From Molanna angustata (lineage: Eukaryota; Arthropoda; Insecta; Trichoptera; Molannidae): a DNA stretch of 64,000 nt. Location: contig OY754982.1 in assembly GCA_963576475.1 (NCBI GenBank), forward strand, positions 14,022,501 through 14,086,500, written 5' to 3'. Within the stretch, counting starts at the first letter, position 1. Every line of letters starts with the position of its first letter. Below, in pieces: positions 33,668 to 45,134 of this stretch. The translations under genes and the position numbers were made by a program. Below the pieces are notes generated by a model, which made no database searches, was not told the DNA's origin, and worked only from the letters and a program-made list of their open reading frames with translations.

Positions 33668-34010
33668 ATTTCTTCTTCTTCTTCTGGGTCACAATCCTAA
33701 GATTGGTCTGCACCAAACACTCGATCTTTCCACTTAACTCTATCGTCCGCCAGTCTCTTCATCTCTTTGTAACTGCTACAGCGCACGTCACCGATTATCT
33801 GGTCTATGTAGTTGTTTCTGGGGCGACCTCTACAGTTACCCCCATCAATAATTCCTTCGACGATGGTATTAAGCAGGCCTGGGTTCCGGATGTTGTGGCC
33901 TATCCAAGTTGTTCTCTGTTGGGCAATTCTTTTCATAATTTGCCTTGTCTCTTCATTTTTACATATCATTGCCATATAACATAATGAATCATGCATCTTG
34001 CCAGTGATGA
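33668..34010 (-). pseudogene. LINE C-terminus (family F) with (GAA)n tail
   Basis: Minus reading: 'QRTTWIGHNIRNPGLLNTIVEGIIDG', 'RGRPRNNYIDQIIGDV', 'CSSYKEMKRLADDRVKWKDRVFGADQS', stop, then a GAAGAAGAAGAA tail at 33671-33682. These are the last codons of an insect LINE polymerase with the 'W.GH...NPG....I.EG' block. 5' truncated near 34.0 kb, where it meets another LINE fragment in opposite orientation. Confidence 0.8.
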
Positions 34011-34081
34011 CATATGGTATGGAAACAATGTACCTGATCATAAATACTGTCCACAAATTAAAATGCGATCCATAAGAGGCA

Positions 34082-34412
34082 AATGTTGGGCATAAGTCTA
34101 AGGGATAGAATAACAAATACAGAAATCAGACGCCGAAGAAAAGTCGCCGATATCATGGATCGGATCGCAAAATTGAAATGACAAATGGCAGGACACGTGG
34201 CCAGACAGCCAAATTCAAGATGGACTTACAAAGTCTTAAAGTGGAGGCCATGGGAATACAAAAGGGGTGTCTGTCGGCCACAGAAGAGATGGGCCGACGA
34301 TATTGTTATGGTCGCCGAAAAGAAATGGATTGAAGCGGCACAGGATAGAGGAAAATGGAGACAGATGGAAGAGGCCTACATCCAGCAGTGGAAGGAAGGC
34401 TAGGAAGAAGAA
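34082..34412 (+). pseudogene. LINE C-terminus (family E) with A-rich tail
   Basis: Reads 'MLGISLRDRITNTEIRRRRKVADIMDRIAKLK', one stop at about 34180 in place of Trp, then 'MAGHVARQPNSRW' and 'CRPQKRWADDIV' and 'WIEAAQDRGKWRQMEEAYIQQW', stop at 34401-34403, tail AAGAAGAAAATA. The block order is a LINE thumb and tail. It lies head to head with the family F fragment. Confidence 0.82.
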
Positions 34413-34583
34413 AATATAACATCACTTCCTCGACGGTGCATTCCAGCCATACCTAGGTCCTAAGAGGCTCTATCTGTGATCTTTTTGAAAAAAATATTTT
34501 TAGAAAATAATGTTGAAGGCAAAATTTCACCGATTTTAGCATATAAAACTAGTTAAAAGCGAGTGGATTGTGGCCAACGCTAA

Positions 34584-35085
34584 ACTCCTCACTTACAAGT
34601 CATTCTATAAAGTATTATAATTTTGTATGGAAAATATTCAGCATTTTCATGAAATGTGTTTGTTAAATATTTTTTTTATTTAAATATTTTACTATGAAAA
34701 CTTGGTAGCTCTTCAATGTCATTTTATTAAAGTGGTGTGTTTTACCAATTTGAAAATAAAAATTTCAAATTTTTAATTTCCTGTGCTTGGGGTCACTTTG
34801 AAACATTTGACAGTTGAGAAAATCGAGAAAGACTATTCAGATATCCTTCAAAATCTAATTGAGTCTAAGCGAGTATTAGATATAGGTACATATTTGCAAA
34901 ATTTGAAAAGAATCGAATGAATACTACATAGCACACAGCACACACACACACACACAGATACATTGTGATGAAACTTTCAGAATACAATTTCAGCATGATA
35001 CTTGTTGGTAATCTGCTTTAAAAACTACCTTTAAAAATTCTGAAATCATAACTCTCCACTCTATCCCCTTGGGTTAGTGAGGAGT
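34584..35085 (+). mobile_element. MITE family B, copy 1
   Basis: Ends ACTCCTCACT... and ...GTTAGTGAGGAGT are inverted, about 502 bp apart. Four copies exist in the window. Shared internal landmarks in order: 'TTTTGTATGGAAAATATTCAGCA', 'CTTCAATG(T/C)CATTTTAT', 'CAATTTGAAAATAAA', 'ATTCAGATATC', 'AAATTTGAAAAGA', a CA repeat, 'GATACATTGTGATGAAACTT', 'CTCTCCACT'. A 'GAGTGG(A/G)TTGTGGCCAACGCTAA' block precedes copies 1 and 3, so the true left end may be further out. No coding capacity. Confidence 0.7.
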
Positions 35086-35239
35086 AAAAATCCTAATACA
35101 ATGATGGCACGTATGAATAGATTCACCCTTAATTCATCAACAACCGTCCAATCAAACAAAACACTCATTGTCTATGGAAAATTGATATTTTAATATTAAT
35201 AATCATTATTTTATAATGTGTTGTCTATGAAACGAAATT

Positions 35240-35590
35240 TCATCGGACATCCGATAGACGGCGCAATGGTGTTCTCTGTTCGAAATTGAAATTTAATATT
35301 CTATTCCCGCGTTTAATTATCAGAGATGCCAATGGCGGCATTGTTAGATGAACCGATCTGTTGGTTAGTATTATTTCCGTTAAACAAACACGTTTCCTGA
35401 TTATAATTAACGGTTTATCGAGTAAATACAATTTCTGCCGAATGTGTCACCATTTCCTAATACAGACACCACACAATTTCCTACTCGAATCCCATATGAC
35501 ATTAACAACTAAATAATAACAATGGAACAATACAAACACTTTTACGTTTAATCAATTAAATCTTTTTCAAAATGTCAATTAAATCAGTAT
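35240..35590. other. Spacer between facing MITE-B copies
   Basis: No gene. Includes a small ATCGGA/TCCGAT hairpin near 35244. It forms the loop of the large inverted repeat made by copies 1 and 2. Confidence 0.5.
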
Positions 35591-35599
35591 AGCTTTTTT

Positions 35600-36082
35600 T
35601 CTCCTTACTATCTAAGGGAATATAATAGCAATTTATCATACTCAGATTGTATTCTTAAAGTTTCATGACAATGTATTTGTGTGTGTGCTGTGTACTATGC
35701 ACGGCGTGTTTATTCTATTTTATCGATTATAGACTAAAGTACTCATTCGATTATTTTCAAATTTTGCAAATATGTCTAACTAATACTCGCTTAGACCCCA
35801 TTAGATTTTGAATTATATCTGAATAGTGCTTCTTATTTTTTTTTTTTGACTGTCAAATATTTCAAAGTGACCCCCAAGCTCACGAATCTAAAAAATTGAT
35901 ACATTTATTTTCAAATTGCTAAATAGGCACATCACTTTCATAAAATGACATTGAAGATTTAACAAGTTTTCATTATAAAATATTTAAATAAAAAATTAAT
36001 TTAACAAAATTATTTCTTGAAAATGCTGAAAAATTTCCTTACAAAATTTGAATACTTTGTGAAGTGACTTGTGATGGGGAGT
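35600..36082 (-). mobile_element. MITE family B, copy 2, inverted
   Basis: The landmarks of family B occur in reverse order and complement: 'AAGTTTCATGACAATGTAT', 'TCTATTTTATCGATTATAGACTAAAGTACTCATTCGAT', 'TTTTCAAATTTTGCAA', 'CAAATTTGAATACTTTGT'. It faces copy 1 across about 515 bp, giving a 1.5-kb inverted structure. Confidence 0.7.
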
Positions 36083-37025
36083 ATAACGTTGGTCACAATG
36101 TACTCATTTATTCCTAAAGTTCATTTTATTTTTATGTATATATTTATCTATGTACATATGTATTCAATTATTGTGTTGAATATAAATAAATGAAGATCAT
36201 GACTATGCTCCTCTATCGAACACAAGATCCGATCTCAACTAAGGGATGAATAAATCTTTAAGTATGATTTAATTTTAAAATGTTTATTATTATATGTAAT
36301 GTTGTTTGTATTAAATTATATATCTATTTTTTATAAATTAAAAAAAATGTATAGAATAACTTGTTAAATAATACTGTTTCGATATATGTATTATTGTGAC
36401 CGTCATTTCTAGAATATTAATCAAATATTTTATATTTGCATAAACATTGCATTATTTTTCCTGTCGATGATATTTTATTACAAAATGATTCGATTTTCCC
36501 AATTCTCCTATAATATTCAAACTTCGTCTCTATTGAGCTGTTAAATATTTGCCATAAAAAAGAATATTCATATTTCTTGATTGTCACTCGTTTTTGTAAT
36601 AAAAGTTGACAGATGAGATTGTATATATTTTTTTTAATTCAAGCATTGAAAACCTATGATTGTGAATTTAAATTATACATACATACAAACCACCACTCCC
36701 TGCCCCTCACTGAGAGATATCAAAGAAAGTAGGTAATAATATTTGACTCCACGAAGAGATTTAATTGAAATTAAATTGAGATGATTGATCGTTGGTACAT
36801 CATTTTGTGACAAAGACTATCAATCGATAGTCAAAATTACCTACTTTGATTTTTAAAAAAAAATTAACTTATTATAATTGCATTATTTTTCTTTTAAATC
36901 GGGCCATACAATTTTTTTTAACCTATCATTTTATATATTTTTTTTAATAATGAATTTGTTCTTGAAATAAATACATGACGTCCTTCCTCATTTGTACATT
37001 ATCTTTAATAAGCGATGTTTAATTT
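36083..37025. other. AT-rich spacer with a gypsy-end-like patch
   Basis: No gene. 36420-36540 resembles on minus the sequence just after the gypsy pol stop; 36505-36570 also resembles 56943-57000. Confidence 0.35.
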
Positions 37026-37160
37026 TCGCCAAACATCTTGAACCTGGCTTCTGGGTGCGCAGAGCACAAATTTGTGTCTTCTTGCTTCGTTGATATACAT
37101 ATAAATCGCCCCCACCCTTCTCGACGAATCGGCTCAAGATATTTGGCGACAGCTATTTTG
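37026..37160. mobile_element. Small MITE D, copy 1
   Basis: Ends are inverted: TCGCCAAACATCTTGA near 37027 and TCAAGATATTTGGCGA near 37133. A sister copy lies at 37336-37470. Confidence 0.65.
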
Positions 37161-37335
37161 ATTATTTATTTCAAGTGCCATTCATTTTTTTTTATTTCAA
37201 ACAATCAGTTTCGATGTAAGAAAACAGATTGTATACTTCAATAACAAGTTAAAATAAAAATATAAAAAATAAAAATATCATTTATCTCCGAAAGCCACCA
37301 ATATTCAAGAGTTCATACTATCCAATAGTTGTTAT

Positions 37336-37470
37336 AATTTTCGCCAAACATCTTGAACGAGTTTCCGGTTGCGCAGTGCGCAAATTTTCGTATTTTTTCT
37401 TTGTTGGTTTACGTGCAAATCGCCCCCCTTCTCCGCTAAAAGTTCAATATATTTGGTGACAACTATACCT
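37336..37470. mobile_element. Small MITE D, copy 2
   Basis: TCGCCAAACATCTTGAAC near 37341 and, inverted with mismatches, GTTCAATATATTTGGTGA near 37441. Between them 'GCGCAAATTTT...CAAATCGCCCCCCTTCTC' parallels copy 1. It lies directly before MITE-B copy 3. Confidence 0.65.
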
Positions 37471-37519
37471 GCTGTGGTACCCTTTACAAAAAAAACGAGT
37501 GGGTTGTGGCCAACGCTAA

Positions 37520-38051
37520 ACTCCTCACTAACAAATCATTCTTTAAAGTATTCAAATTTTGTATGGAAAATATTCAGCACTATAATGTTTGTTAAATTAT
37601 TTTTTTATTTGAATATTTTATCAAAAAAACTTGATAATTCTTCAATGCCATTTTATGAAGGTGATGTGTTTTTTTACCAATTTGAAAATAAAAAATTCAA
37701 ATTATAAGTTTACTGGGCCTGAGGATACTTTGAAATATTTGATAGTTAAAAAAATTGAGAAGCACTATTCAGATATCGTTCAAAATCTAATGGGGTCTAA
37801 GTGAGTATCAGATATAGGTACCTACAAATGTGCAAAATTTGAAAAGATCGAATGAGTACTTTAGTCTATAATCGATAAAGTAAAATAAACACGCCATAAA
37901 TAGCACATAGCACACACACACAGATACATTGTGATGAAACTTTCAGAATACAATCTCAGCATGATACTAGTTGATAATCTGCAATAAAAAAATACCCTTA
38001 AAAATTGCGAAATCACAACTCCCACTATATCTCCTTGGGTTAGTATGGAGT
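37520..38051 (+). mobile_element. MITE family B, copy 3
   Basis: Starts ACTCCTCACTAAC, ends GTTAGTATGGAGT. Co-linear with copy 1 throughout. Preceded by GAGTGGGTTGTGGCCAACGCTAA. Confidence 0.75.
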
Positions 38052-38394
38052 AAAAATATAATATATACTGTGACATAAATCTGGGAGTCGCTGACTCTTG
38101 GCCTATAATTTTAAATGGGGTGTACATATAAATACGTATGATTTGTTAAAAGAACAAATCGGCCATGAGTAATCCGTTAGTAAGTTTGGTTGATATTTGA
38201 ATTGAGGTGAACCAGGAAGCCTTAATTTACAAGTCGTATGATAAATGTTCAAACCCGTGGCTCCTGTGAAATTCCTATTCAATTAAATTGGGGAAATTCC
38301 CATCTCTCTAAGGAAACTCCAAATGTGGCAAGCTGCTTGGATAACCTGAAAACAAAATCTACCAATGACTCATATAAACTACATACATACGACA

Positions 38395-38550
38395 ATGGCA
38401 TATCCCACAACAGCATTCCCTACTATGTGGGATAACCAATGACAGTTGGGCGGTTGTACATAACATTATAAAAGGAAGCACAACACGTGCGTACAAAAAA
38501 GCAATATTCAGAATGAGTGGTGAGCCTCATTGCTGAACCATATGAAACTA
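38395..38550 (+). repeat. Dispersed repeat C, copy 2
   Basis: Reads GGCATATCCCACAA, TGTGGGATAACCAATGACAG, TTGTACATAACATTATAAAA, GGAAGCACAACACG, in the order seen in copy 1 on minus at 20870-21075. Confidence 0.6.
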
Positions 38551-38989
38551 GTTAAAAAAAATTTTACCCTCAAGGATTTAAAGCATTATATTAAATGTGT
38601 GAGGATGTATATTGTATATTAGGCTGGGCCGTACAATTTTTTTTTCGAATCCACATATGAAAGGTGTTATAAAAGTTGCTCATTAGGATACTGTTAATCT
38701 AAAATATAATAAAAAAAAATATTCAACAATACTTTTGGCACTCTACCAGAGTTCAAATTTTCTAAATATTATTTTTTCTAAATTAAATAAAAATCATTAT
38801 TATTTGTTCGCTGCAATACGTAGAATTCTGTAGTCATTTTAAGTACATTAGTACGTGTTGTTCTAGTGTGTTGGGCGCCATTTGTTGATTCGCAAAGGGA
38901 GTAAATGTTTGTCAATTTCGGGAGACCTGTCAGCCGTACTGTAATAATTAACATCATCGGTTCCTAATAATAAAATTCTCTTCTCGCAA
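38551..38989. other. AT-rich spacer
   Basis: No gene or repeat recognised. Confidence 0.4.
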
Positions 38990-39546
38990 TAAAGCGAATA
39001 TAATACATCAAAATTTAGCTATTAAATATAAATTAATTCACGCGATAAACATAAAACCATATTATGAATATGATCCGATTTCATTATTAGAAAATAATAT
39101 TTCGCTTTATTACGATAAAACAATATTAACTGACCGGTCAATTCAACATAGCAGATCCGATTTAATAATACATGATAAAATTAAAAAAAAGAACATACCT
39201 ACATTTGCGACGTGCCTATTCCAATTTCTAGTAATATTATAAACACTTTTGATGAAAAAATTAGAAGATACACCGCTTTAGGTAAGGAGATTAAAAGACT
39301 TTGGCATTCTCGTAAAATAATAATATTACCGTTCATTATTTCAGCCACTGGAATTATTCCAAAATCGTTAATCCGTAATTTAGAAATTATAGATTTATCG
39401 ATAAACTTAATAATAAAAATGCAAAAAACGGTAATAATGAATACATGTAGAATCGTTAAAGATTTTTTAAACGTTAATATTCGGGAATCAGTAGGGCTGT
39501 TAGGTAGTATAGAGACCTCCTCAAAGCCTAATCCTTTGATATGTTA
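38990..39546 (+). pseudogene. LINE/retroelement C-terminus with 'PKSL' block
   Basis: Frame one from 38997 reads 'IIHQNLAIKYKL', 'PYYEYDP', 'LYYDKTILTDRSIQHSRSDLIIHDKIKK'. A frameshift near 39210 leads to the open frame 39212-39546 with 'DEKIRRYTALGKEIKRLW', 'IILPFIISATGIIPKSLIRNL' and 'IKMQKTVIMNTCRIVKDFLN'. The order (VHQ, YY.Y.P, ..ILTD..I..NRPD, ..KY..L..E.K.LW, P.I.....G.IPK.L, LQK.VL..T..I.R) is that of the C-terminal endonuclease-bearing tail of a group of animal non-LTR elements. Clade not settled. Confidence 0.7.
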
Positions 39547-40000
39547 AGTATCTGGATGGGTGAACTATTCCCAATTGAAAGCTTGATGATGTTGCGTTTG
39601 TTGCATTTTATTTTGCTCTTTTTAATAATTTACAATTTACGCATTGATCTGCTATTTTTTTTGAGGAAGTGTATAATGGTAAAAAAAATTGTATAAATCA
39701 AGAATTTTCACACATCCAAAATAATTTATATTTTCTAAAAACATCGTACAAGTCCCAGTTTCAAATATCAGTAGAGGGCCAAAAGCACTATAAATCTGAA
39801 AATTAAAAATGCAGTTACGATCTTTATATTTATATATAAATTTTGAGACACCTTTCGCATCAGAATACAAATCTGAGATCAAACCCAAACAGCCCAAATT
39901 CATATTAATAATAAAAAAAGTTTTTATTTTTAAATGAGCCGAGAAACTCGCCACTCTGAAATGGCTAAGCAAGTTGGACCCAGAGAGTCTTGTATTGGCG
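39547..40000. other. AT-rich spacer
   Basis: No gene; the minus frame 39652-39972 has no recognisable domain. Confidence 0.4.
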
Positions 40001-40002
40001 GT

Positions 40003-40125
40003 TCAGATAGAAAAAGAAGAGTTGGACGTCCTCAGACATGGTGGTAGGATTGTATCAAAGGAGTGGCAGGGAGTATTTAGATGGTATTTTCAACACTGGG
40101 CACAGGCTGATGATGGCGATGATTT
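40003..40125 (+). pseudogene. Tiny LINE 3' tail fragment
   Basis: 'RKRRVGRPQTWW', a stop, then 'DCIKGVAGSI'. The GRP..W block and a trailing TGATGATGGCGATGAT mark the last codons and simple tail of a LINE. Confidence 0.55.
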
Positions 40126-40224
40126 AATAAAATGCGTATTTTTTAAGGTTAATGCATTTTTATTTACGTAACACGGTTAAAATATACATACAAGTTAAAA
40201 TATAAGATGTTATACAAGTCCCAT

Positions 40225-40862
40225 CTTGCAGCAGAGAGATTTAATATGACAATATCGGTCGATAAAACTAAATGTCTCACAATATCAAGACAGCCTCTGA
40301 GATGCAAATTGGTTGTAACCAATAGAACAGGTTACAACTTTTAAATACCTAGGTGTGTAGATATCTAGTTGTAATGATCTCTGTAAAGAAGTCAAAGAAC
40401 AGACTAATAAAGCTGCAGTTGTCTCCAGATGCATGAGGGACACTGTTTGGGCCAATAAACATATTATGCTAGTTGAGAGTAAGGTCCGAATATATAAAAC
40501 CTGCATGAGACCCATAATGACTTATGGAGTTGAAGCAAGGGCAGACACGGTGAGAACAAAACAGCTACTGAGATGAAAACACTAAGACCAATCTTGGGCA
40601 GAACCTTCAGAGACAAAATACCCAACGAGGAGACCCGCAGAACCTGCAATGTGGAGGATATTGTAAAGTGGATCAGACAAAGAAAACGACACTGGAGAGA
40701 TCATGTTAGAAGGATGAATCCAGAAAGGCTGCCAAAGATCGTAATGCGCGAAATACCAGAGGGACGCCAACCACCGGGAAGACCATCAAAGAGATGGAGG
40801 GAGAGCTGGACGTCCTCGTCCCAGGACCTGTAAAAACAGATTATAGATCTAAAAAAAGAGGA
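40225..40862 (+). pseudogene. LINE reverse transcriptase C-terminus (family D), (GAA)n tail
   Basis: Broken frames give 'AERFNMTISVDKTKCLTIS', 'FKYLGV', 'CNDLCKEVKEQTNKA', 'KTCMRPIMTYGVEARADTVRTKQLLR', then after a frame break at about 40575 'MKTLRPILGRTFRDKIPNEETRRTCNVEDIVKWIRQRKRHWRDHVRRMNPERLPKIVM', 'GRPSKRWRESWTSSSQDL', stop at 40831-40833. The tail is GAGGAAGAAGAAGAAGG. It is the post-palm half of a LINE RT. Other family D copies are at 49985-50361 and 61545-61925. The last 40 bases of the ORF resemble the satellite unit at 45135-45770. Confidence 0.85.
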
Positions 40863-42710
40863 AGAAGAAGAAGGTTAAAATAACCAAACAAAATAACAAC
40901 ACTACATGTTGATTAAATTTATTTATAAAAATAAATACTTAATTAAATATTAAAAATATATGATGAGAAAGAAATACATAAACACCATAATTAAATCTAA
41001 GTATATCGTTAACTTCGACTGTAGTAGAATAAGGTCCCAAATTCGGTAGAGTTTGTCAATGTGCGCACGAGGTGCTGTGTAACCACAGTAAGAATATGCA
41101 GGATGATGGGAAAAGTTTTGACACAACAAAAGTAATTAACACTGCGCTTACTTGGTGCCAAATCCATCAAAAATACATTGCATAAAACGTTGGAGAAATG
41201 CATTCCTGGTTCTGACTTTTAAACCACCGTGTTTGGGGTAAACACCCTTTTTTATATTATTAACTTTTTATCGTTTTTTTTCATTTCTTGTTAGATACAG
41301 TGCTAATGTCAATGTACGTCTATATTTCCGTATACTTATGTACAAATGCTGTATTTTCGCAATGAATTATTGTGCCTTTAACATTAAATATTTTATTTTT
41401 TTACAGTAAACAATTTTTCTTAATTTATTTATATAACCATATAAATAAATTAAGAAAAATTAAGAAAAATACGGCTTCACGCCATGATTGTGTCACCAGA
41501 AACAGTGGGTTTGAAGCTACGACCTTCATTGATGGAAGAAAAAATATTTTGTTTTTCTCCTTCAATTTTCTCCCGACTCTTTGTTAACGAGTCCACCTTT
41601 GTTTCTCGTGATTCGCTCAAACAATTACGTGCTGACTAAAAATCATTATAACATAACAGACATTAGTTTTTTTTATATATGTATATACAATATGAATTAC
41701 GAAGGATCAATATTTTTCGCAAAACACAAGTAAATTTAAAGGGTCGAGCGATCATATATTTATATATACATATATGTAGCTTCTCGTGTTAGTCTTCGAG
41801 AAACTTCTATTGTTGTTAGTTGTTCGATGACGACGCTTGCGAGAATACACGCCTGCCATTGGTTGCACAGTTTTTAAGCGCGCTGTACCACCACAGGTTG
41901 TTTTTAAAAGATTATCTTATGACTATATAATATATCAACATTGGTGTATTTGATTATATATAATCTTATTAACTAAAAGAACTGATCTATCCGTTATTTC
42001 ATTCGTAAAAACGACAAAGGACAGAAATGTCTTGAGAAATTTTCTCGGGGAGATAACAATGAATCATCAAATCGGACACGACCTTCAGCCATAAAGAAAA
42101 CCAAGAAGAAGAATATTAAATACATAAATCAAATATATTCTATTCCGAAAAAATCTCTATACCGGTATCTTTTGGTGACCCCATCTACTACGGTAGATTC
42201 ATTTCTTCTTTCTGCAAGTTTTGAACTACAAACTGATAAGATTAATTCACCATAGTCGCCTTGGCATTCACAGCACAAGACGTCTGCAATTATTCAACTG
42301 TATCATCCTGACCCGATCTACGGTCGGTATACCCACCTAAATAGTAACATACAACTGTTGGAGTATTCCTTCCCAGACACAACTAGTGCAGATGTTTGAA
42401 AGAAACTCACTTCAGTTTGTTTCCGCTAAGCCGATGAATATGCAGCGAGGAGAACTTATCCACCGCGACATGCAAATGGTATTATCAGAACAGTCGCTTT
42501 GTATGCATGGGTGGCTCTTGGAGACGAGACGATTCCTACTCTGGTATACTGTTCTATTGTCTTGTCCCAAGACATTTTTGGTCGCTGTACTTGCATCTTA
42601 CTCGCCAGCGGCAACTCTGACTAGATCAACTTAAATATCAACGAGTATACTCAAATAGTAAAAACAGCAGGTATCATTATCACCTCGATACGAATAAAAT
42701 ATTATAAACT
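40863..42710. other. Spacer, no gene recognised
   Basis: About 1.85 kb. The open frames at 41372-41587 and 42386-42634 lack recognisable domains. A perfect repeat 'aaattaagaaaaattaagaaaaat' lies at 41445-41470. Confidence 0.4.
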
Positions 42711-43022
42711 TACCATACCATACCATACCATCACGCCATTTCCCTATTTGGGGTAGGCAGAGAGAACCGAACGCCAGACTCCTCTCTCTTGACACACATT
42801 CCTCGCTTCATTCACGTCCATACATCGTCTCATACACGCTCTTCTATTATTCTTACTTCTAACATCACCATCTTTCAAAATCCCATTTATGTGATCGTGC
42901 CAACTTTTTCTTGGCCGACCTCTACATTTCGTTCCTCTTTTTATCAGCGTTGTACACATTTTTTGTCAGACGGTCATCACTCATTCTTTCTATGTGGCCG
43001 AACCACCTTAGGGCATTGATTT
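42711..43022 (-). pseudogene. RTE 3' fragment, copy 2
   Basis: Starts on plus with the TACCATACCATACCAT tail and follows 23791-24098 with few differences, ending in 'GRPRKSWHDHINGILKDGDV' to 'GVWRSVLSAYPK' on minus. One small indel breaks the frame near 42940. A 312-bp, strongly 5'-truncated recent insertion from the same family as the RTE at 23791. Confidence 0.9.
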
Positions 43023-43315
43023 TCTTGATAAATACAATTTATTTATGTCCAATCGATACCTACTGAAATACATAAAGACGAACTATAATGATAATTCAAA
43101 TAAATTGATAATTTGAATATATTCCGACTTCGCATTCAACTTAATTTTCAATAGATCCAAGCATAAATCAGACTCTCTAGAGTTTGTGTTTTTGAAGTTT
43201 CCTTCAAATCTTCCTCGAGAAACACTATTTCGATGATGTAGTTCAAACGTATGAAATTCGGTTTTAGGGAAATTATTTTTTAGACGGTGACTTCATTGAA
43301 AAACTTTTATTTTTT

Positions 43316-43372
43316 TAATAAAACACTATGACCCGAACAGTCCTAGCACAGTCCTAGATATCTAAGTACTAA
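43316..43372. repeat. Solo terminal fragment of the foldback element
   Basis: AAAACACTATGACCCGAA followed by 'cagtcctag...' and 'taagtactaacg' matches the terminal sequence of the 46976-48255 element. Only about 55 bp are recognisable. Confidence 0.5.
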
Positions 43373-43790
43373 CGCTGTTATGTCTTCTGAGCTATCAGCC
43401 ATCCGTCGAAACCACCTTAGTAGTATTTTTTTCTTAGTTAAATTCTTCTTTTACTTTCCCTATAAGTAATTATCTAGTCCTCATTTCTAGTTTCAAACCG
43501 ATCGTTTTTCTGTAGAATTGTAGGTAAATTTTTTAATACACTTTCTTAAAAATACACAATTTCACTTGCATGCGTAAAAATTAGCATTCGGAATAGGAAT
43601 ATTGTTTTTCATTAAAATATTTTTAATTGTTATTTTACCTAGTTTTAATTAAGTTTATTGTTATGTTGCACAAAATTTTATTTAGAACTAGCTTTTATGT
43701 CCCGCCGTTGGCCAAGAATGTAAAATTGTGAAAGAAAAAGCAATCGTTTTTATAATATTGTCACCCAATTATTTTGCAATATCAGACTAT
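43373..43790. other. AT-rich spacer
   Basis: No gene or repeat recognised. Confidence 0.4.
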
Positions 43791-44460
43791 AAAAAGTGGT
43801 TTGAAATTTGATTGAGTTTAAGTATTGTAAAATGTTCAAGTGATGGCCACAACCCATTCTTTTTTATATATTGCTATAAAGTGTGAATGAAGTATAATAT
43901 TTATACAATTTCTGCTCGCATGGACTATGCGTAATGGTTTTAAATATGACTGTTTATCAACGTTGTAAAGAGATTGGTTTGGCCACAACCCCCATTTTTA
44001 AATATTATCATCGAAAACAAATTGTAATGTGTACCTATTGAAAATTTAGTAATTTTCGATGTTGGGATGTGGTTAAAATTTGATTAAACAAACGTAGGTA
44101 CTGAAAAGATCTAGTATTGGTCACATCCCATTCGTTTTTATATTTTTTCATCAAGTGTGCATTATATTTTTGCTCAATTTGACTGAAAGTCTTCATTAAC
44201 GAAGAAGAAGAAGACTTGAACTATAGTAAATAGTTTTTAATTTGAATATAAATGTTGTGAAGAGTTCAGTAATGGCCACAACCCCCATTCTTTAAATATT
44301 AGGTGTTGAAAATTATTCAAAATAGGATGATATAAATGGTTTAAATTTAATTAAACAAAAGTATTGAAAAGATTCTAGTGCAGGTTATATCGTCACATCC
44401 CATATCCCATTCATTTCATATGTATTTTCATCAAGTGTGCATATCGTTAATAATATTTCT
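43790..44460. repeat. Degenerate ~136-bp tandem array, five units
   Basis: 'TGG(C/T)CACA(A/T)CCC' followed by CATTC and T-rich sequence recurs at 43844, 43980, 44118, 44273 and about 44391. The complement of this word is the 'GGGTTGTGGCCA' block next to MITE B copies, so the arrays may share origin. Confidence 0.7.
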
Positions 44461-44462
44461 GC

Positions 44463-44957
44463 ACAATAGACTATTAGACTTAAAACTAACCCAAAAGACT
44501 AAATAAAAAAGAGAAAAATAAGTATAAGACTATAAGAAATAGTTTGTATAAAAAACTATTCCAATGGTCTACATAAAATAAGTAAAAATACATATACCTA
44601 ATAGAAGAATTAGACTATTGGAAATAGATTGTATAAAAGCTCACCCAAAGGTCTACAAAAAAGAAGAAGAAGAATATTTAGACTATTGGAAATAGTTTGT
44701 ATAAATACTGACCAAAAGGTCTACATAAAAGAAAATGAATAAGACTATTGGAAATAGTTTGTATTAAAACTCTCCCAAAAGTCTACGTACTTAAATGAAG
44801 AAGAATAATAATTAGACTAAAGGAAATAATTTTTATAAAAAAATGACCCAAATGTATACATAAAAGAAGAAGAAGATGAATTAGACAATAGGAAATAGTT
44901 TGTATAAAAACTGCCCTAAAGGTCTACATAAAATTAAGAAGAAACAGAATTAGACTC
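44463..44957. repeat. ~70-bp tandem array, about seven units
   Basis: 'AGACTATTGGAAATAGTTTG' and variants begin at 44528, 44612, 44680, 44742, 44813 and 44883, each followed by 'TATAAAAACT', 'CCCAAAGGTCTACATAAAA' and often GAAGAAGAAG. Confidence 0.85.
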
Positions 44958-45125
44958 CAGGACCCGCCGCTTCAGGCCCTTCAGTACCTCCCGTCCCTTT
45001 AATCCCTCATTACGTCCCTTCCCATCAGACCCTTCACTACCTTCCGTCCCTTCAGGCAGTTTTATACCTCCCGTCCCTTCAGGCCCTTTAGTGCATCCCT
45101 TCCCTTCATTACATCCCGTCCCATC
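44958..45125. repeat. C-rich ~30-40-bp tandem array
   Basis: Variants of 'CCCTTCAGTACCTCCCGTCC' recur. It stands out as GC-rich within AT-rich DNA. Confidence 0.8.
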
Positions 45126-45134
45126 AGTCGGTTA

